Shown: positions 23,139-33,370, counted from the stretch's first letter. The stretch: DNA of 64,000 nt from Cristatella mucedo (GCA_009760855.2 WPIO01000007.1:9993501-10057500); one strand, 5' to 3'. Translations and numbers: made by a program. The notes: generated from the sequence alone by a model not told the origin.

Positions 23139-23290
23139 TTCATTTGTATAGCGCACTGAGAGAACCAAATTTATATTCAGGCGCTTCACATATGCCACGG
23201 GGCTCGAGCCCACGACCTCCCTCGGACATCAGTTACACTCACCCTGACCTTGGTTAGGGGCGAGCACTTTAGCCACTGAGCCAAATCATT
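23139..23290 (-). mobile_element. tRNA-like SINE, family 2
   Basis: In reverse orientation: ATAGCGCACTGAGAGAACC, GGCGCTTCACATATGCC, the B-box region GGGCTCGAGCCCACGACC, and the head TTTAGCCACTGAGCCA. Confidence 0.8.
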
Positions 23291-23884
23291 GCGGCGAGTA
23301 GCAACCCAGAAAAGGTTGCCGAACTTTCGGGGATGGGGCTGAAGTAGACGGTTTAGGCGTCGAGTCGTCCTTGCGTGGTCTAAACAAACTCGTCCACTTG
23401 CCAGCCTCTGGCTGCAGCGAAGTCCCAAGCGAATTCGGTTGCATTGGCCTGCGCACGCTAATGCGGGAAGCGGAACCTCGCGAGCGTGCACGCACCTTCT
23501 ACAACATGCACTCTCTCGCCGCTCGGTTGATGGCGTTCGCAGTTCCGCTGCGCAGCTTCGCCCCAGAGTCTGGTATGCGCTGCTGCACTCGAGTCGGCGC
23601 TCCCAGAACGACTTTGACCGCTCTTCGCCGCGCTTGGTCCTGTTTCACTACAATACGCCGCACGCACACCGCTGCCGCACGGGGCGCTGTCAGCAGGCAA
23701 AGAATGGCAGGACAATCGGACTCGCTCCCAGCATATCTTCCGACGATACTCTTCCGGGAAGTAGCGTAGCATGGGCCTTGTCCCAGTGGCATTCAAGCAG
23801 CGCTCTTAAGGTCCTGCCGAATTCCGCACGATTAACCGAAATTGCGAGCTGGCTACAGCTCTCTGGCTTCACCTCAGCCAGTGC
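23291..23884. other. gene-less GC-rich stretch
   Basis: Overlapping ORFs on both strands (23371-23978 plus, 23458-23796 minus) are Arg-, Ser- and Ala-rich with no motif; they look like by-products of GC richness. Confidence 0.45.
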
Positions 23885-24000
23885 CCCTGGTCTGGCGGCC
23901 AATATGGCATCATTTGCTCATACAGCAACGTCAGGTTCTGCTATGGGCACAGTACTTATCGCAAGCTGTTCAACATGATCTCAAGTGTATGTTTGCATTT
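23885..24000 (+). repeat. left arm of an imperfect inverted repeat
   Basis: Contains CATACAGCAACGTCAGGTTC and GCTGTTCAACATG. The reverse complement of 24361-24478 carries the same landmarks in the same order (CATACAGCAATGCCAGGTTC, GCTGTTCAACATG). Confidence 0.65.
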
Positions 24001-24029
24001 ACCTTAAATAAACACGCTGTTAGTTATCG

Positions 24030-24178
24030 TTTCAGTTTAGGGTTTATGCTTTTAGGTTTAGTATTTAGGGATTGCGTGTTTTGGAGCTTACGGTTTATGG
24101 TTAGATTTTGTTTTTTCTGGGTTTGAGTTTTTTGGTTTAGAGTTTAGAGTATGAAGTTTAATGTTTAGTATTTAGGTA
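24030..24178. repeat. degenerate GTTTAGGG-like repeats
   Basis: Loose repeats of the type GTTTAGGGTTTA, TTTAGGTTTAG and GGTTTAGAGTTTAGAG fill about 150 bases between the two inverted arms. They resemble degraded telomere-type repeats but are too irregular to call as such. Confidence 0.45.
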
Positions 24179-24360
24179 GTAGAAAAAACTCAAAATGGAA
24201 GATAACAAAAAGGCTTTATTCAACGTAAACGAGATCTCATTGACTGTGGACTCGCTTCTCTGAGTCGCGTTTATTATGTCACTCCCGGAAGTACTGGTCG
24301 CGGTCGACAACGCTGCGTCATCTTGCCGCGTGACGGAAGGACAGACTTTCTGCTTTAATT

Positions 24361-24478
24361 AGAGTAAACATAAGATTGCAACCATGTTGAACAGCCTGCT
24401 CTGAGCGCTGTGTCCGTAGCAGAACCTGGCATTGCTGTATGAACACGCGACGGCGTAATAGCTGGCTTTGGCACCACC
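24361..24478 (-). repeat. right arm of an imperfect inverted repeat
   Basis: Reverse-complement partner of 23885-24000. The arms are about 360 bases apart and diverged. Confidence 0.65.
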
Positions 24479-25485
24479 GGAGCACTTCTCCCCAGCCGCG
24501 AGTGGCTGTGGCCACGAACGCAGCTGCTGACACGAAGTGTCCGCGCTCGATGTAAGCGTTAACATCTGTTAGCCAGGTTAGCCTTAGGCCATAAGTCGCT
24601 TCTGTTTTGTGGGGAAACAAACTGACATGCCTGCAGTAACGGGCTCAGCTGCCGTGCGAAAATTCCCGTGGACGTTTTGTAGTTTTTTATTTGCTTCGCA
24701 TTGCAGTAAGTTCACACGACGAGCAATACAACAACGTTCAACCGACCACTGAAGGTGCTGCAAAGCGTCGGCGCCAATTTTTTTCTCCGTGTTTGGACTT
24801 CGGAGAAATCTTCGGCGTCGACTGCTGAGCGAAATTGACCAATGCCGAAAGAAAGCGACCTAAGATGTAACCGCGGTGCGGCGAAGCGAGACGCGGTATC
24901 AGGATATGGTGCGAGAGTAAGGACAGCCGGTCACGAACTCTCTACCGAGCCAGCCTTCGCTGGTTGGAGCATACAAATCCAAGAGCGGCTGCTTCGAGCA
25001 GACCGAACCGCGCTGCGCATACATCGGGAGGTAGAGCGGCCTCTCCGAAAGCTTCGATCCTTCGAAGCGCGGCCTCTTCGCAGCGGCACCCAGAACGCCA
25101 GCACTGCTTGGGGCGCCAGTCGGTGCTCTCGAAAGCGCCGCCAGGAGCCACCGCTGGGGTAAGCGAGTGCTGGGCAGCAGCTGGGTAGGGGGCGGGGCAA
25201 ACGTGGCATAGCCTGCTCAATTAAGCACAGCGATCGAAAATGCTCGTGGAGCGGAAAGTGTTCGAGAAAAGGCTAGTTCGAAATCCAGCGCAGTTTGTCA
25301 ATTCGAATGAAGCGAGAGGGGCAACCTGCCGACGCCGACGAGCTGAGGGTTCGTCGATCAGCAAAAATGAGCACATCGCTGACTTCGCCGGGTCTCAGGG
25401 AGGCCAATTTGAAGTATGGAATGAGCACGATTTATGCTGCTGGGAGCCGCCCTACCGCGTATCTGTATTTCACATCGGTTTGTCG
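24479..25485. other. gene-less GC-rich stretch
   Basis: No gene recognised. Overlapping Arg/Ser/Ala-rich ORFs on both strands at 24842-25220 have no motif. Confidence 0.45.
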
Positions 25486-25489
25486 ACGA

Positions 25490-25610
25490 CTGTATCATTA
25501 TGTCGTCGAGTGTATAGGTATGTCGTCAAGTGTATCTATCGTTGTATCGTCGAGTGTATCGTTATGTCGTCGTTGAGTGTATCGGTTTGTCGTCGTCGAG
25601 CTGCTAGCTC
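25490..25610. repeat. irregular tandem repeat, unit about 20-24 bp
   Basis: About five units built around TGTCGTCGAGTGTATCG. Confidence 0.65.
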
Positions 25611-25810
25611 AGAGAGAATTGGAGCTCTCTTTTGACGCTCGACGAGTAATTCGTGCGTCGAACAGCCGCCTTTCGTAGATATGTGGCCAGAAGGAGCGAG
25701 GGAGAGGGCTCACGTCCTCGTCAGACTCGGGTCGCATAAGCACGAAATGAAATGAGCAACAATAGTGCGATCGCATGCTGCTCTGTACAATGCAGCCGCT
25801 TGGATCGCAC

Positions 25811-25864
25811 ACGGGTCAGAGTACACAGGTCAAAGTACACCGGTCTATGCACACCGGTCAAAGC
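25811..25864. repeat. 14-bp tandem repeat of AGGTCA-like hexamers
   Basis: Hexamers GGGTCA (25813), AGGTCA (25827), CGGTCT (25841) and CGGTCA (25855) recur with an exact 14-base period, i.e. spaced by 8 bases. AGGTCA is the core half-site bound by thyroid hormone and related nuclear receptors. The array lies about 230 bases beyond the stop codon of the receptor gene. Whether it binds anything is unknown. Confidence 0.5.
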
Positions 25865-26094
25865 AAGACTAAACTAATTTCCGTACAACCGGCTCAGTAA
25901 TATGTACAGTCGAAACCCCTCGAGCCGAGAGCGCTTTCAGATCTCCAAACGTGCTACCAGCAGGCAGCAGCACACAATACGTAGCAGTAGTAGCAGCAGC
26001 TGCTGCTGCTACTGCCGACATGTGCTTTTCTTCTTGAAGTCCAAGAGCACTGGTGCCTGGAGATGTCGGCGAGGGTCGAGGCCGATACGCGTGC

Positions 26095-28277
26095 TCAGTT
26101 CGCCTTGTCCTGCGACGAGCTGCCGTTGCTGAGCGTTCGTGGAGTCGCAGGCAGGCTGGGGAACGTGAACCAGTAGGGCGACGGCGGGCCGAAAGAGGAC
26201 AGCGAGGGCGTGCTGAGCGACGAGTGAGACGACGCCGGGCCGAACGAGGAGGGCGTGCTGAGAGACGACAAAGGTGCCGGGCCGATGTAGGGCAGCAGTG
26301 GCTGGCCCGGTGGCGGCAGCAGCAGCAGCTGCTGCTGCTGCTGCTGCTGCAGCGACAGCGTAGGCAGTTGCATTGGGTAGTGGCCGCCGCCCATCGGCGA
26401 CTGTGAGGTGGCAGCAGCTAGCAGTTGCTGCTCGTGCTGGGTGCTGGCTGTGACCGGCGGTGCTACGGGTGCCATCAGCGAGCTCGGACCGGCAGAGACC
26501 GAGGCAGAAGCAGCAGTGGGGGTGAGCTGGGTCTGGCCGTCGGCATGCATCGCCGAACCGTTATGAGCAGGCGGCTGAGACCTCTGCTCGGGGGTCAGAG
26601 AAGCGCCCGAGGCGGCCGATGCTTCGGCCAGAGGCAGCTGCGCCATTGTGACGGTGAGGGATGGCTGTGAGGCCGGTGTCAGCCCATGCAGCTGGCCGGC
26701 GTGCGCGACATGAGACATATGTGTGTTAGCCGGGGCAGCAGCTGCTAGCAGCGGCTGGTGGCCATGAGCAGCAGCACACGGCAGTTGGCCGTGATGAGGC
26801 ATGCCCGAAGCTCCGAGTGACGACTGAGACGACTGAGCAAAAGGTGGGTATGCCAAGTGGCTGAAAGGAGGCAGGCTGTGCTGTGCATGGTGGTACTGCT
26901 GTCCTGCTGAGTGGTACAACATCTGGCCATAGGGTGATGTAGGAGCATGGTGCATAGGCTGGCTGAAGTAGGGATTCATCGGATGGCCATGAGCAGCAGA
27001 GGAGCCAGAGGCATACGGCGAGAAGTGCTGCTGAGTGCTGTGATGCATGGAGTAGAGGTGGTGTGGCAGCTGCTGCTGCTGCTGCTGCTGCCCGTGAGCA
27101 GCGATGGTGGCAGCCGAGTACACCGAGTAAAGCGACGGCGGAGCAGCCGATGGCACCGAGCACTGCTGTTGCACGATCTGTTGGGAAAACGGCACTTGCT
27201 GTGGCTCCTCCGATGAAGACGCCAGGCTAGCGCCGCAGCCGCCGACCACAGGCCGCACTGGCTGCTGACCGTCGGCGGCCGAAGTGCCTGCCGGCATCGG
27301 CTGAGGCATTAGCGAGTGCAGCGACGAGGTGAAGGCTGGCTGGTGCTGATGGAAGTGCTGCGGCAGCTGAGGAAATGGCTGGGCAAAAGAAGGCATAGGC
27401 GTCGGGAGTTGGTAGGGCTGTGCGAATGTCGCTAGAGGTCTCGGCAGCTGTGAAGTAGGCAGAGGCTGCACGAACGGCGACTGCAAAGTGGGCAAAGGCT
27501 GCACGAACGACGACTGTGAAGCAGACAGAGGCTGCACGAACGACGACTGTGAAGCAGACAGAGGCTGCACGAACGACGACTGTGAAGCAGACAGAGGCTG
27601 CACGAACGACGACTGTGAAGCAGACAGAGGCTGCACGAACGACGACTGTGAAGCAGACAGAGGTTGCACAAAAGACGACTGCGAAGCAGACAGAGGCTGC
27701 ACGAACGACGACTGTGAAGCAGACAGAGGCTGCACAAAAGACGACTGTGAAGCAGACAGAGGCTGCACGAACGACGACTGCATAGCAGACAGAGGCTGCA
27801 CGAAAGACGACTGCAAAGCAGACAGAGGCTGCACGAACGATGACTGTGAAGCAGACAGAGGCTGCACAAAAGACGACTGTGAAGCAGACAGAGGCTGCAT
27901 GAATGACGACTGTGAAGCAGACAGAGGCTGCACGAAAGACGACTGCAAAGCAGACAGGGGCTGCACGAGCGACCACTGCGATGTGGGCAAGGGCTGCACG
28001 AACGGTGACTTTCCAATAGCACCGAGCTGCTGAGGCGGCAGCTGCTGTGGTTGCTGTGCGGCAGTGGCAGTCGTCGTAGTCGTCATCGTCGACTGCATCG
28101 ACGGCTGGTCGGACGCTGGCTTGAGTGGCAGCAGGCAGCGAGTAGCTGCCTGGAATTGCTGCCGAGCAAGAGCTGGCTGCGCCTGCGGTGGCTGCTGCTG
28201 CTGTAGCAGCTGAGACAGCTCAACGGAGGAGGCAGAGAATGAAGATAAGCAGGGTTCGGCTGCTGCTGCTGCTGCTA

Positions 28278-28309
<32 letters not shown>

Positions 28310-28736
28310 GCTGCTGCTGCTGAGTCGTCGTCGGCAAGCGGCTGCTGCGGCGGCGAGTCGGGTGCACTTTGAGCACGTGACGAGTGACGTGAGGAACGCC
28401 TGGGCCGCTTTGGCTTGCTGCATTCGGCTTCACCGTCGACTTCAGCTGAGGACTCAGAGCGGAGCAGAACTTGCCGACCCTCACGCACAATGCTGGCCTC
28501 ATCGAACATCGTCTCCAGCAACAATGGCGGTATCTTGCACTTGTAGTCCAGTCGCACTGCTGTGACTCGCTCGTTGTGTCGCACCGATATCGTTCTCAGG
28601 TCGGTGACTTTCATCAGGATCTTGGCCCAGTGCAGGGGTTGGGTGGGTCGGGTTGTTATCATGTAACTTCTCAATGCGGTCAGCAAAGCGTCCTGGCTGC
28701 GGTCCACAATCTTTGAGCAGCGAAGTCCGGTCCTGT
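26095..28736 (-). CDS. THR: thyroid hormone receptor, last coding exon: end of LBD plus about 800-residue C-terminal extension
   Basis: Acceptor AAATTTTCAG at 28737-28746; the exon opens with two bases that complete the Asp codon begun in the previous exon. The first 80 residues are the end of a thyroid-receptor ligand-binding domain: TGLRCSKIVDRSQDALL (helix 9-10), ILMKVTDLRTI (helix 10), the histidine in SVRHNERV that aligns with the hormone-contacting His of helix 11, and PPLLLETMFDE, an AF-2 helix with one residue more than the usual LFLEVF. Ordinary receptors end here. This frame stays open for about 800 more residues to TGA at 26097-26095. The extension runs in order: a basic Ser/Arg patch, poly-Ala, Gln-rich stretches, 17 repeats of SQSSFVQPLSA, then a His/Gln/Pro/Ser-rich tail with several poly-Gln runs. 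Substitutions between the repeats are mostly synonymous, which supports translation. Confidence 0.85.
27463..28023 (-). repeat. 33-bp coding minisatellite, 17 units
   Basis: Seventeen units of exactly 33 bases, starting at 27463 and every 33 bases to 27991, encode the 11-residue repeat SQSSFVQPLSA of the receptor's C-terminal extension. The first and the last two units are the most diverged. Because the period is a multiple of three, all other frames are open as well. Confidence 0.95.
28257..28320 (-). repeat. GCT/CTG trinucleotide run
   Basis: Imperfect GCT/CTG repeats encode the three poly-Ala tracts of the receptor extension in the sense frame. Confidence 0.85.
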
Positions 28737-28933
28737 CTGAAAATTTGACATCTTAATACGGTTAGGATAAGGCATACTACTCATTGCAGTAGCCTGCACT
28801 GTGCTATGTGGGGCAGGAGCAGCATTTCCAGCTACGACGACAAGAGCAGGGTTTCTAGAGCATACAGACTGCAGCAACTCGAGAAGCCACACACGCGCAC
28901 ACACACACGAGCATGCATTCACACACGTGCATT

Positions 28934-28951
28934 TATATATATATATATATA

Positions 28952-29048
<97 letters not shown>
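28934..29048. repeat. TA then GT microsatellite
   Basis: TA repeats at 28934-28953 followed by about 47 GT units at 28955-29048, within the last intron (28737-29479) of the receptor gene. Confidence 0.95.
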
Positions 29049-29050
<2 letters not shown>

Positions 29051-29479
29051 AGCCACTCGTACACATATACACATTCATGTGATTAATATATATGAATGCA
29101 TATTCATATGATTTTAGCCACTCACTTTTAGCAGGATGTGAGTTGTTCGCCCTTTCTCACTCTCACAGCCCGGCGGTTTGGCAGTGCATGTATGTATGAA
29201 TGTAAGTATTATATTCTCAGCCTGAAACTCCACAAAGCCAATATGAATAATTGGGTTTTACGAAGGAGATTTTACTATAGAAAACTAACAGCTCAATCCG
29301 CTTTCTGTATACTTGATACTCGAGGGTAGTGGGTCGCAGGAACTATTAGCGTGCATTCCCAAAGCTAAGCTGGGCAGCAATTGTGTGAGAAGAGTCACAG
29401 TCGCATAGATACGATAGCAGTGGGTGGCTCCGGCTGCCAGCAGCCAATCGCGAGCACAGCAGGAAGGACAGCCACTCAC

Positions 29480-29741
29480 CGGACTGCATGAGCAAGATGG
29501 CAGCAAGGAGAGCCACTTCGACAGTGTCTAAATGCAGTTGCCAGATGCCCTGAGCAAACTCGAATATGGGTTCGAGCAGCATGTTGACGCTCGAGTCCCC
29601 GGTCAACTGAGACTTGAATAGTTTGAATCCATCGGCGAGCTCCAGCGCCGGCTGGCTTATGTCGTAGCGGTAGGCGGCCCGCAAGCACATGATCTCGATG
29701 CAGCATGACCGGAGCAGCAGCATCTGATCTTCGCCGTTCAT
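29480..29741 (-). CDS. THR: thyroid hormone receptor, LBD exon (helices 4-9)
   Basis: Acceptor CTCTCGGTGCAG before 29741, donor G|GTGAGT at 29480/29479; 262 bases, phase 0 in, phase 1 out. It encodes MNGEDQMLLLRSCCIEIM, the nuclear-receptor signature region, then CLRAAYRYD, which keeps the Arg that contacts the hormone carboxylate in vertebrate receptors. A segment ending DTVEVALLAAILLMQSG corresponds to helix 8-9. The match to thyroid receptors is far better than to other NR1 groups. The ATG at the exon start is an internal Met, not the start of translation. Confidence 0.92.
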
Positions 29742-29797
29742 CTGCACCGAGAGTTGCCGGTGGCATGCATTGAAGCAAGAGTGGTCATTTAAGCAAA

Positions 29798-29800
<3 letters not shown>

Positions 29801-29834
<34 letters not shown>

Positions 29835-29856
29835 GAGAGAGAGAGGGAGAGAGAGA

Positions 29857-29924
<68 letters not shown>

Positions 29925-29935
29925 GGGAGAGAGCG
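29801..29935. repeat. TA then GA microsatellite
   Basis: TA repeats at 29801-29831 then GA repeats to about 29935, inside the 312-base intron between the two middle LBD exons. Confidence 0.95.
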
Positions 29936-30053
29936 CGAGCCAGGCAAAAGCTAGCAGGGGCGGCTCCAACAGCTTGCCAGCAGCTAGTGGCACTGGCCGA
30001 GGGAGAGGGGACCAGGCTGAGAGCCGGCCGGCTCCCTGACAGACAAGACTTAC

Positions 30054-30170
30054 CAGAGTGAATCCGGGTACCTGCTTTGCAAAGTCGACCACTTTCAAAA
30101 TTGAAGGGGCCATTATTTCTCCGAGATGTTGGAGCACGTTTGTGCCTGTTATCGCATCCTTGCTTTCGAG
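30054..30170 (-). CDS. THR: thyroid hormone receptor, LBD exon (helix 3)
   Basis: 117 bases, 39 codons, phase 0 at both ends. Acceptor CTCTCGTTCAG ends at 30171 and donor CTG|GTAAGT starts at 30053. An in-frame TAA a few codons upstream of the acceptor fixes the exon start. It encodes GEIMAPSILKVVDFAKQVPG, the helix 3 motif (VVDFAK) of the ligand-binding domain. The region between helix 1 and helix 3 is shorter than in vertebrate thyroid receptors. Confidence 0.88.
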
Positions 30171-30523
30171 CTGAACGAGAGTAATCGGCGAGGAACATTA
30201 GCTTCAAGCTAGCTCTCGCCCTGGACGAAGCGGCTAGCTCTCACTTGCAACTAGTGCGGAAGGGACGACGACCGGAAGAGCTCGGTCCGACTTCGGGCCT
30301 AGCAGAGGCTGCCTGCTCGTTGCCTGCTCAGGCTGCACTAGCAAGAGTGTCGCTGGCGGCCCTGAACGATGGCTCCTGACATTATGAGAATGCTCGAAGC
30401 ACTCAAGCACTATGCCAGCGAAAAGAATCGCTTGCCAAAATCACTGGACGGTGGCACTGTCGAGCCATGACGACAGCCGCGGCCGATGACAGCAGGCCCC
30501 GGAGGCAAGAAAGAGCCACTTAC

Positions 30524-32196
30524 TTTCGTCACGGTCTGGTCGTAAGCTTTCGAGACTGTATCAATGACTTTGATGTCTTCAGCTGTCATACGATTGGGGA
30601 ACTGGCAATAGTGTGCTGCCGGCAGCCCCGCTGCTGCCGCTGCGGCCATGCATGAGCAGCACAACGTGACAGTCGGCACTGCGACAGCCGGCACTTCTGC
30701 AGCCGGCACTTCTGCAGTCGGCACTTCGGCAGCCGGCACTTCGGCAGCCGGCACTTCGGCAGCCGGCACTTCGGCAGCCGGCACTTCGGCAGCCGGCACT
30801 TCTGCAGCCGGCACTTCTGCAGCCGGCACTTCGGCAGCCGGCACTTCGTCAGCCGGCGCTTCGGAAGCCGGCACTTCGGCAGCCGGCCATGCGGCAGCCG
30901 GCCATGCTGCAGCCGGCCATGCGGCAGCCGGCCATGCGGAAGTCGGCCATGCGGCAGCCGTCATTGAGGCAGCCGGCATTTCGGCAGCCGGCATTTCGGC
31001 AGCCGGCATTGCGGCAGCCGGCCATGCGGCAGCCGGCATTGCGGTAGCCGGCCATGCGGCAGCCGGCAATGCGGCAGTCGGCCATGCGGCAGTCGGCCAT
31101 GCGGCAGCAGGCCATGCGGCAGCCGGCACTGCGGCAGCCGGCCATGCGGCAGCAGTCATTGAGGCAGCCGGCATTGCGGCAGCCGGCACTCCGGCAGGCG
31201 TCCAATCGGCAGCCGGCATTGCGGCAGTGGGCCATGCGGCAGCCGTCATTGCGGCAGCCGGCATTGAGGCAGCCGGCATTGAGGCAGCCGGCATTGAGGC
31301 AGCCGGCATTGAGGCAGCCGGCATTGAGGCAGCCGGCATTGAGGCAGCCGGCATTGAGGCAGCCGGCATTGAGGCAGCCGGCATTGAGGCAGCCGGTATT
31401 GCGGCAGCCGTCATTGAGGCGGCCGGCATTGAGGCGGCCGGCATTGAGGCGGCCGGCATTGCGGCGGCCGGCATTGCGGCGGCCGGCATTGCGGCGGCCG
31501 GCATTGCGGCGGCCGGCATTGCGGCGGCCGGCATTGCGGCGGCCGGCATTGCGGCAGCCGGCATTGCGGCAGCCGGCATTGCGGCAGCCGGCATTGCGGC
31601 AGCCGGCATTGCGGCAGCCGGCATTGCGGCAGCCGGCATTGAGGCAGCCGGCATTGAGGCAGCCGGCATTGAGGCAGCCGGCATTGAGGCAGCCGGCATT
31701 GAGGCAGCCGGCATTGAGGCAGCCGGCATTGAGGCAGCCGGCATTGAGGCAGCCGGCATTGAGGCAGCCGGCATTGAGGCAGCCGGCATTGAGGCAGCCG
31801 GCATTGCGGCCGGCACTGCGGCAGCCGGCCGTGCAGCAGCTTGCCGTGCGGCAGCCGGCACTGCAGCAGCCGGCACTTCGGCAGCCGGCACTGCGGCAGG
31901 CAGCACTTCGGCAGGCAGCATTTCGGCAGCCGGGTCTAGCTCTAGCGGCAACTGTGGGGAGCAGGAGGCAGGGTTGGCAGCTGCGGCAGCATCAGCAGTA
32001 GCAGCCTCACTGGCCACTGTAGTTGCAGCAGCAGCCTCGGCAGCTGCCGTCTCGGTCGAGGAAGCAAAATCCGATGTCATCTCCAGCACCACTGCCATCT
32101 CCATCGCCATCTCTCTCTCCAGATCTGTTCTCCGTCGATCTCGGTTACTTTCGATGAGCTTCCTCTTGGCCAGTCGCTGCTTCTCGTTGAGAACCA
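30524..32196 (-). CDS. THR: thyroid hormone receptor, hinge exon with giant Ala/Pro repeat
   Basis: Acceptor TTTACTTTGCAG before 32196, donor ACGAAA|GTAAGT at 30524/30523; 1,673 bases, open throughout, phase 1 in and phase 0 out. The first codons finish the DBD C-terminal extension with LVLNEKQRLAKRKLIESN and RDRRR, a near copy of the thyroid-receptor hinge and its nuclear localisation signal. The last codons (MTAEDIKVIDTVSKAY) are helix 1 of the LBD. Between them are about 500 residues of Ala-rich sequence, mostly MPAAS, MPAAA, WPAAA and VPAAE repeats. The hinge of known receptors is only a few dozen residues. Both ends of the exon are solid. That the repeat itself is translated is likely but unproven, since a 15-base repeat has no stops by construction and an unseen intron could remove it. 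Confidence 0.7.
30667..31930 (-). repeat. 15-bp minisatellite, roughly 80 units
   Basis: Units of 15 bases of the type GGCAGCCGGCATTGA (plus strand) fill 1.26 kb. Sub-blocks share variants: TTCGG units at 30667-30890, CATGCGG units at 30880-31240, GAGGC units at 31260-31390 and 31640-31800, and GCGGCGGCC units at 31420-31550. This shows local expansion of variant units. Confidence 0.95.
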
Positions 32197-32865
32197 CTGC
32201 AAAGTAAACGATAGTGCAGCACGGCACGGTAATGGGGCTCGGGATCGCCACTGGAGGGGGGATCTCCGGAGGGACATCGCATCCGGGGCGATGGCGGCAG
32301 CGGCGTCGGCGGCCTTTGCACAGTGGCCCAGTCACGGCGAAGTGATCACGTTGGTCAGCGGCTCCAACTGCTTAGCACAGGTCCTTAGCTCAGTCCTCGT
32401 CGTGGCACCTCCCTCGAAGTATGTACAAAGCAAGCAGCTAGCCGGATAGCAGCTACTTCAAAATAGCAGACTTTTCAAGCCTCAAGTAAGTATCTTATTT
32501 TTGGACTCATAACGAAGGTTCACTATTCTTAGAGCAGCCGGGATAGTCGCGTCCCCGAAACACAATCTACCCACAGCTCATCTGCGATAGCCAATCAATC
32601 GGGACAAACGACTCGGCTGCTGCATTGACTAATGAGAGGCAGTGCGTAGCTTTGCCTACGGTGCAGCTTTGCCCAGCTGCCTCACCCGCTGAATCTTTCC
32701 CGGCTAGGCCCTCGAGTTAAACCTCGCTCTGCCGTTGCCGTCGCTAGAAACCCTTTTTGGCGTCACTCGGAATCGCGTTCGGACACTGTTAGAGGCCTGT
32801 GGGGGCGGTGGCAGGGTGCTGTGGCAGGCTGAGCAGCTGCCTCCTTTCCTCGAACTCCGGTATGA

Positions 32866-32990
32866 CTTATTTGTGCAGCGCCGCAAGCAAACTCAATCTC
32901 TATCCGGGCGCTTTGTATACGCCGCCGGGCTCGAGCTCACGACTTCCGGATCGTTGAAGGTGAGAGCGAACCTTATACTTACGGGGTTGG
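32866..32990 (-). mobile_element. tRNA-like SINE, family 2, in receptor intron
   Basis: In reverse orientation: TGTGCAGCGCCGCAAGC, GGGCGCTTTGTATACGCC and the B-box region GGGCTCGAGCTCACGAC. Confidence 0.7.
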
Positions 32991-33267
32991 GTGGGTGGGT
33001 GGGTGGGTGGGGGGGGGGAGAGAGCCCCCATTAGGGTGTGCTCAAGTGCAGAACGGTCGGAGGCTGAGAGAATAAACTTTGCCGCGAGCAGGGACCAATC
33101 CCTAAACCTCTGGCTTTCTGGGTCTGTGCTCTGTCGATTGTCGGCGACACCGGAATGCGAGACACTATTTAGTCACCACTGACAGCATCCGTATATCCCA
33201 CTTCTTTTTTGCAGAGGGCCTTCGGGCTGGTGCAAAACTGCTGCAACAGCCCTCTGGGCCGCCAGAA

Positions 33268-33370
33268 ATGAGATAATAATAATAGTAAATACGATGGTAA
33301 TAACAGGAAAGCATTCTAAACGGCCCTTGGAAAGCCAAATCTCTTTTGCGGGCATTTTGTAAATTCTTGA
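33268..33370 (-). mobile_element. diverged LINE 3' end in receptor intron
   Basis: A degenerate AAT/AGT microsatellite is followed by GGCCCTTGGAAAGCC, AATCTCTTTTGCGGGCATTT, a weak match to the LINE tails elsewhere. Confidence 0.45.

Noticed and set aside
27463..28023. CRISPR array
   Set aside because: The units are contiguous without spacers and lie in a eukaryotic exon.
27488..28033. 181-codon plus-strand ORF with TNDDCEADRGC repeats, and Cys/Val-rich minus-strand ORFs 27227-28022
   Set aside because: Shadows of the 33-base array; silent changes favour the receptor frame, not these.
30606..32010. Splicing out the hinge repeat with a donor near 32009 (CCA|GTGAGG) and an acceptor near 30606 (TTGCCAG)
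   Set aside because: The phases do not match (1 against 0), so this pair would break the reading frame into the LBD. Other pairs are not excluded.
30648..32207. 519-codon plus-strand ORF of GIEAA-type repeats
   Set aside because: It mirrors the 15-base repeat of the receptor hinge exon; a stop-free repeat with period divisible by three opens other frames.
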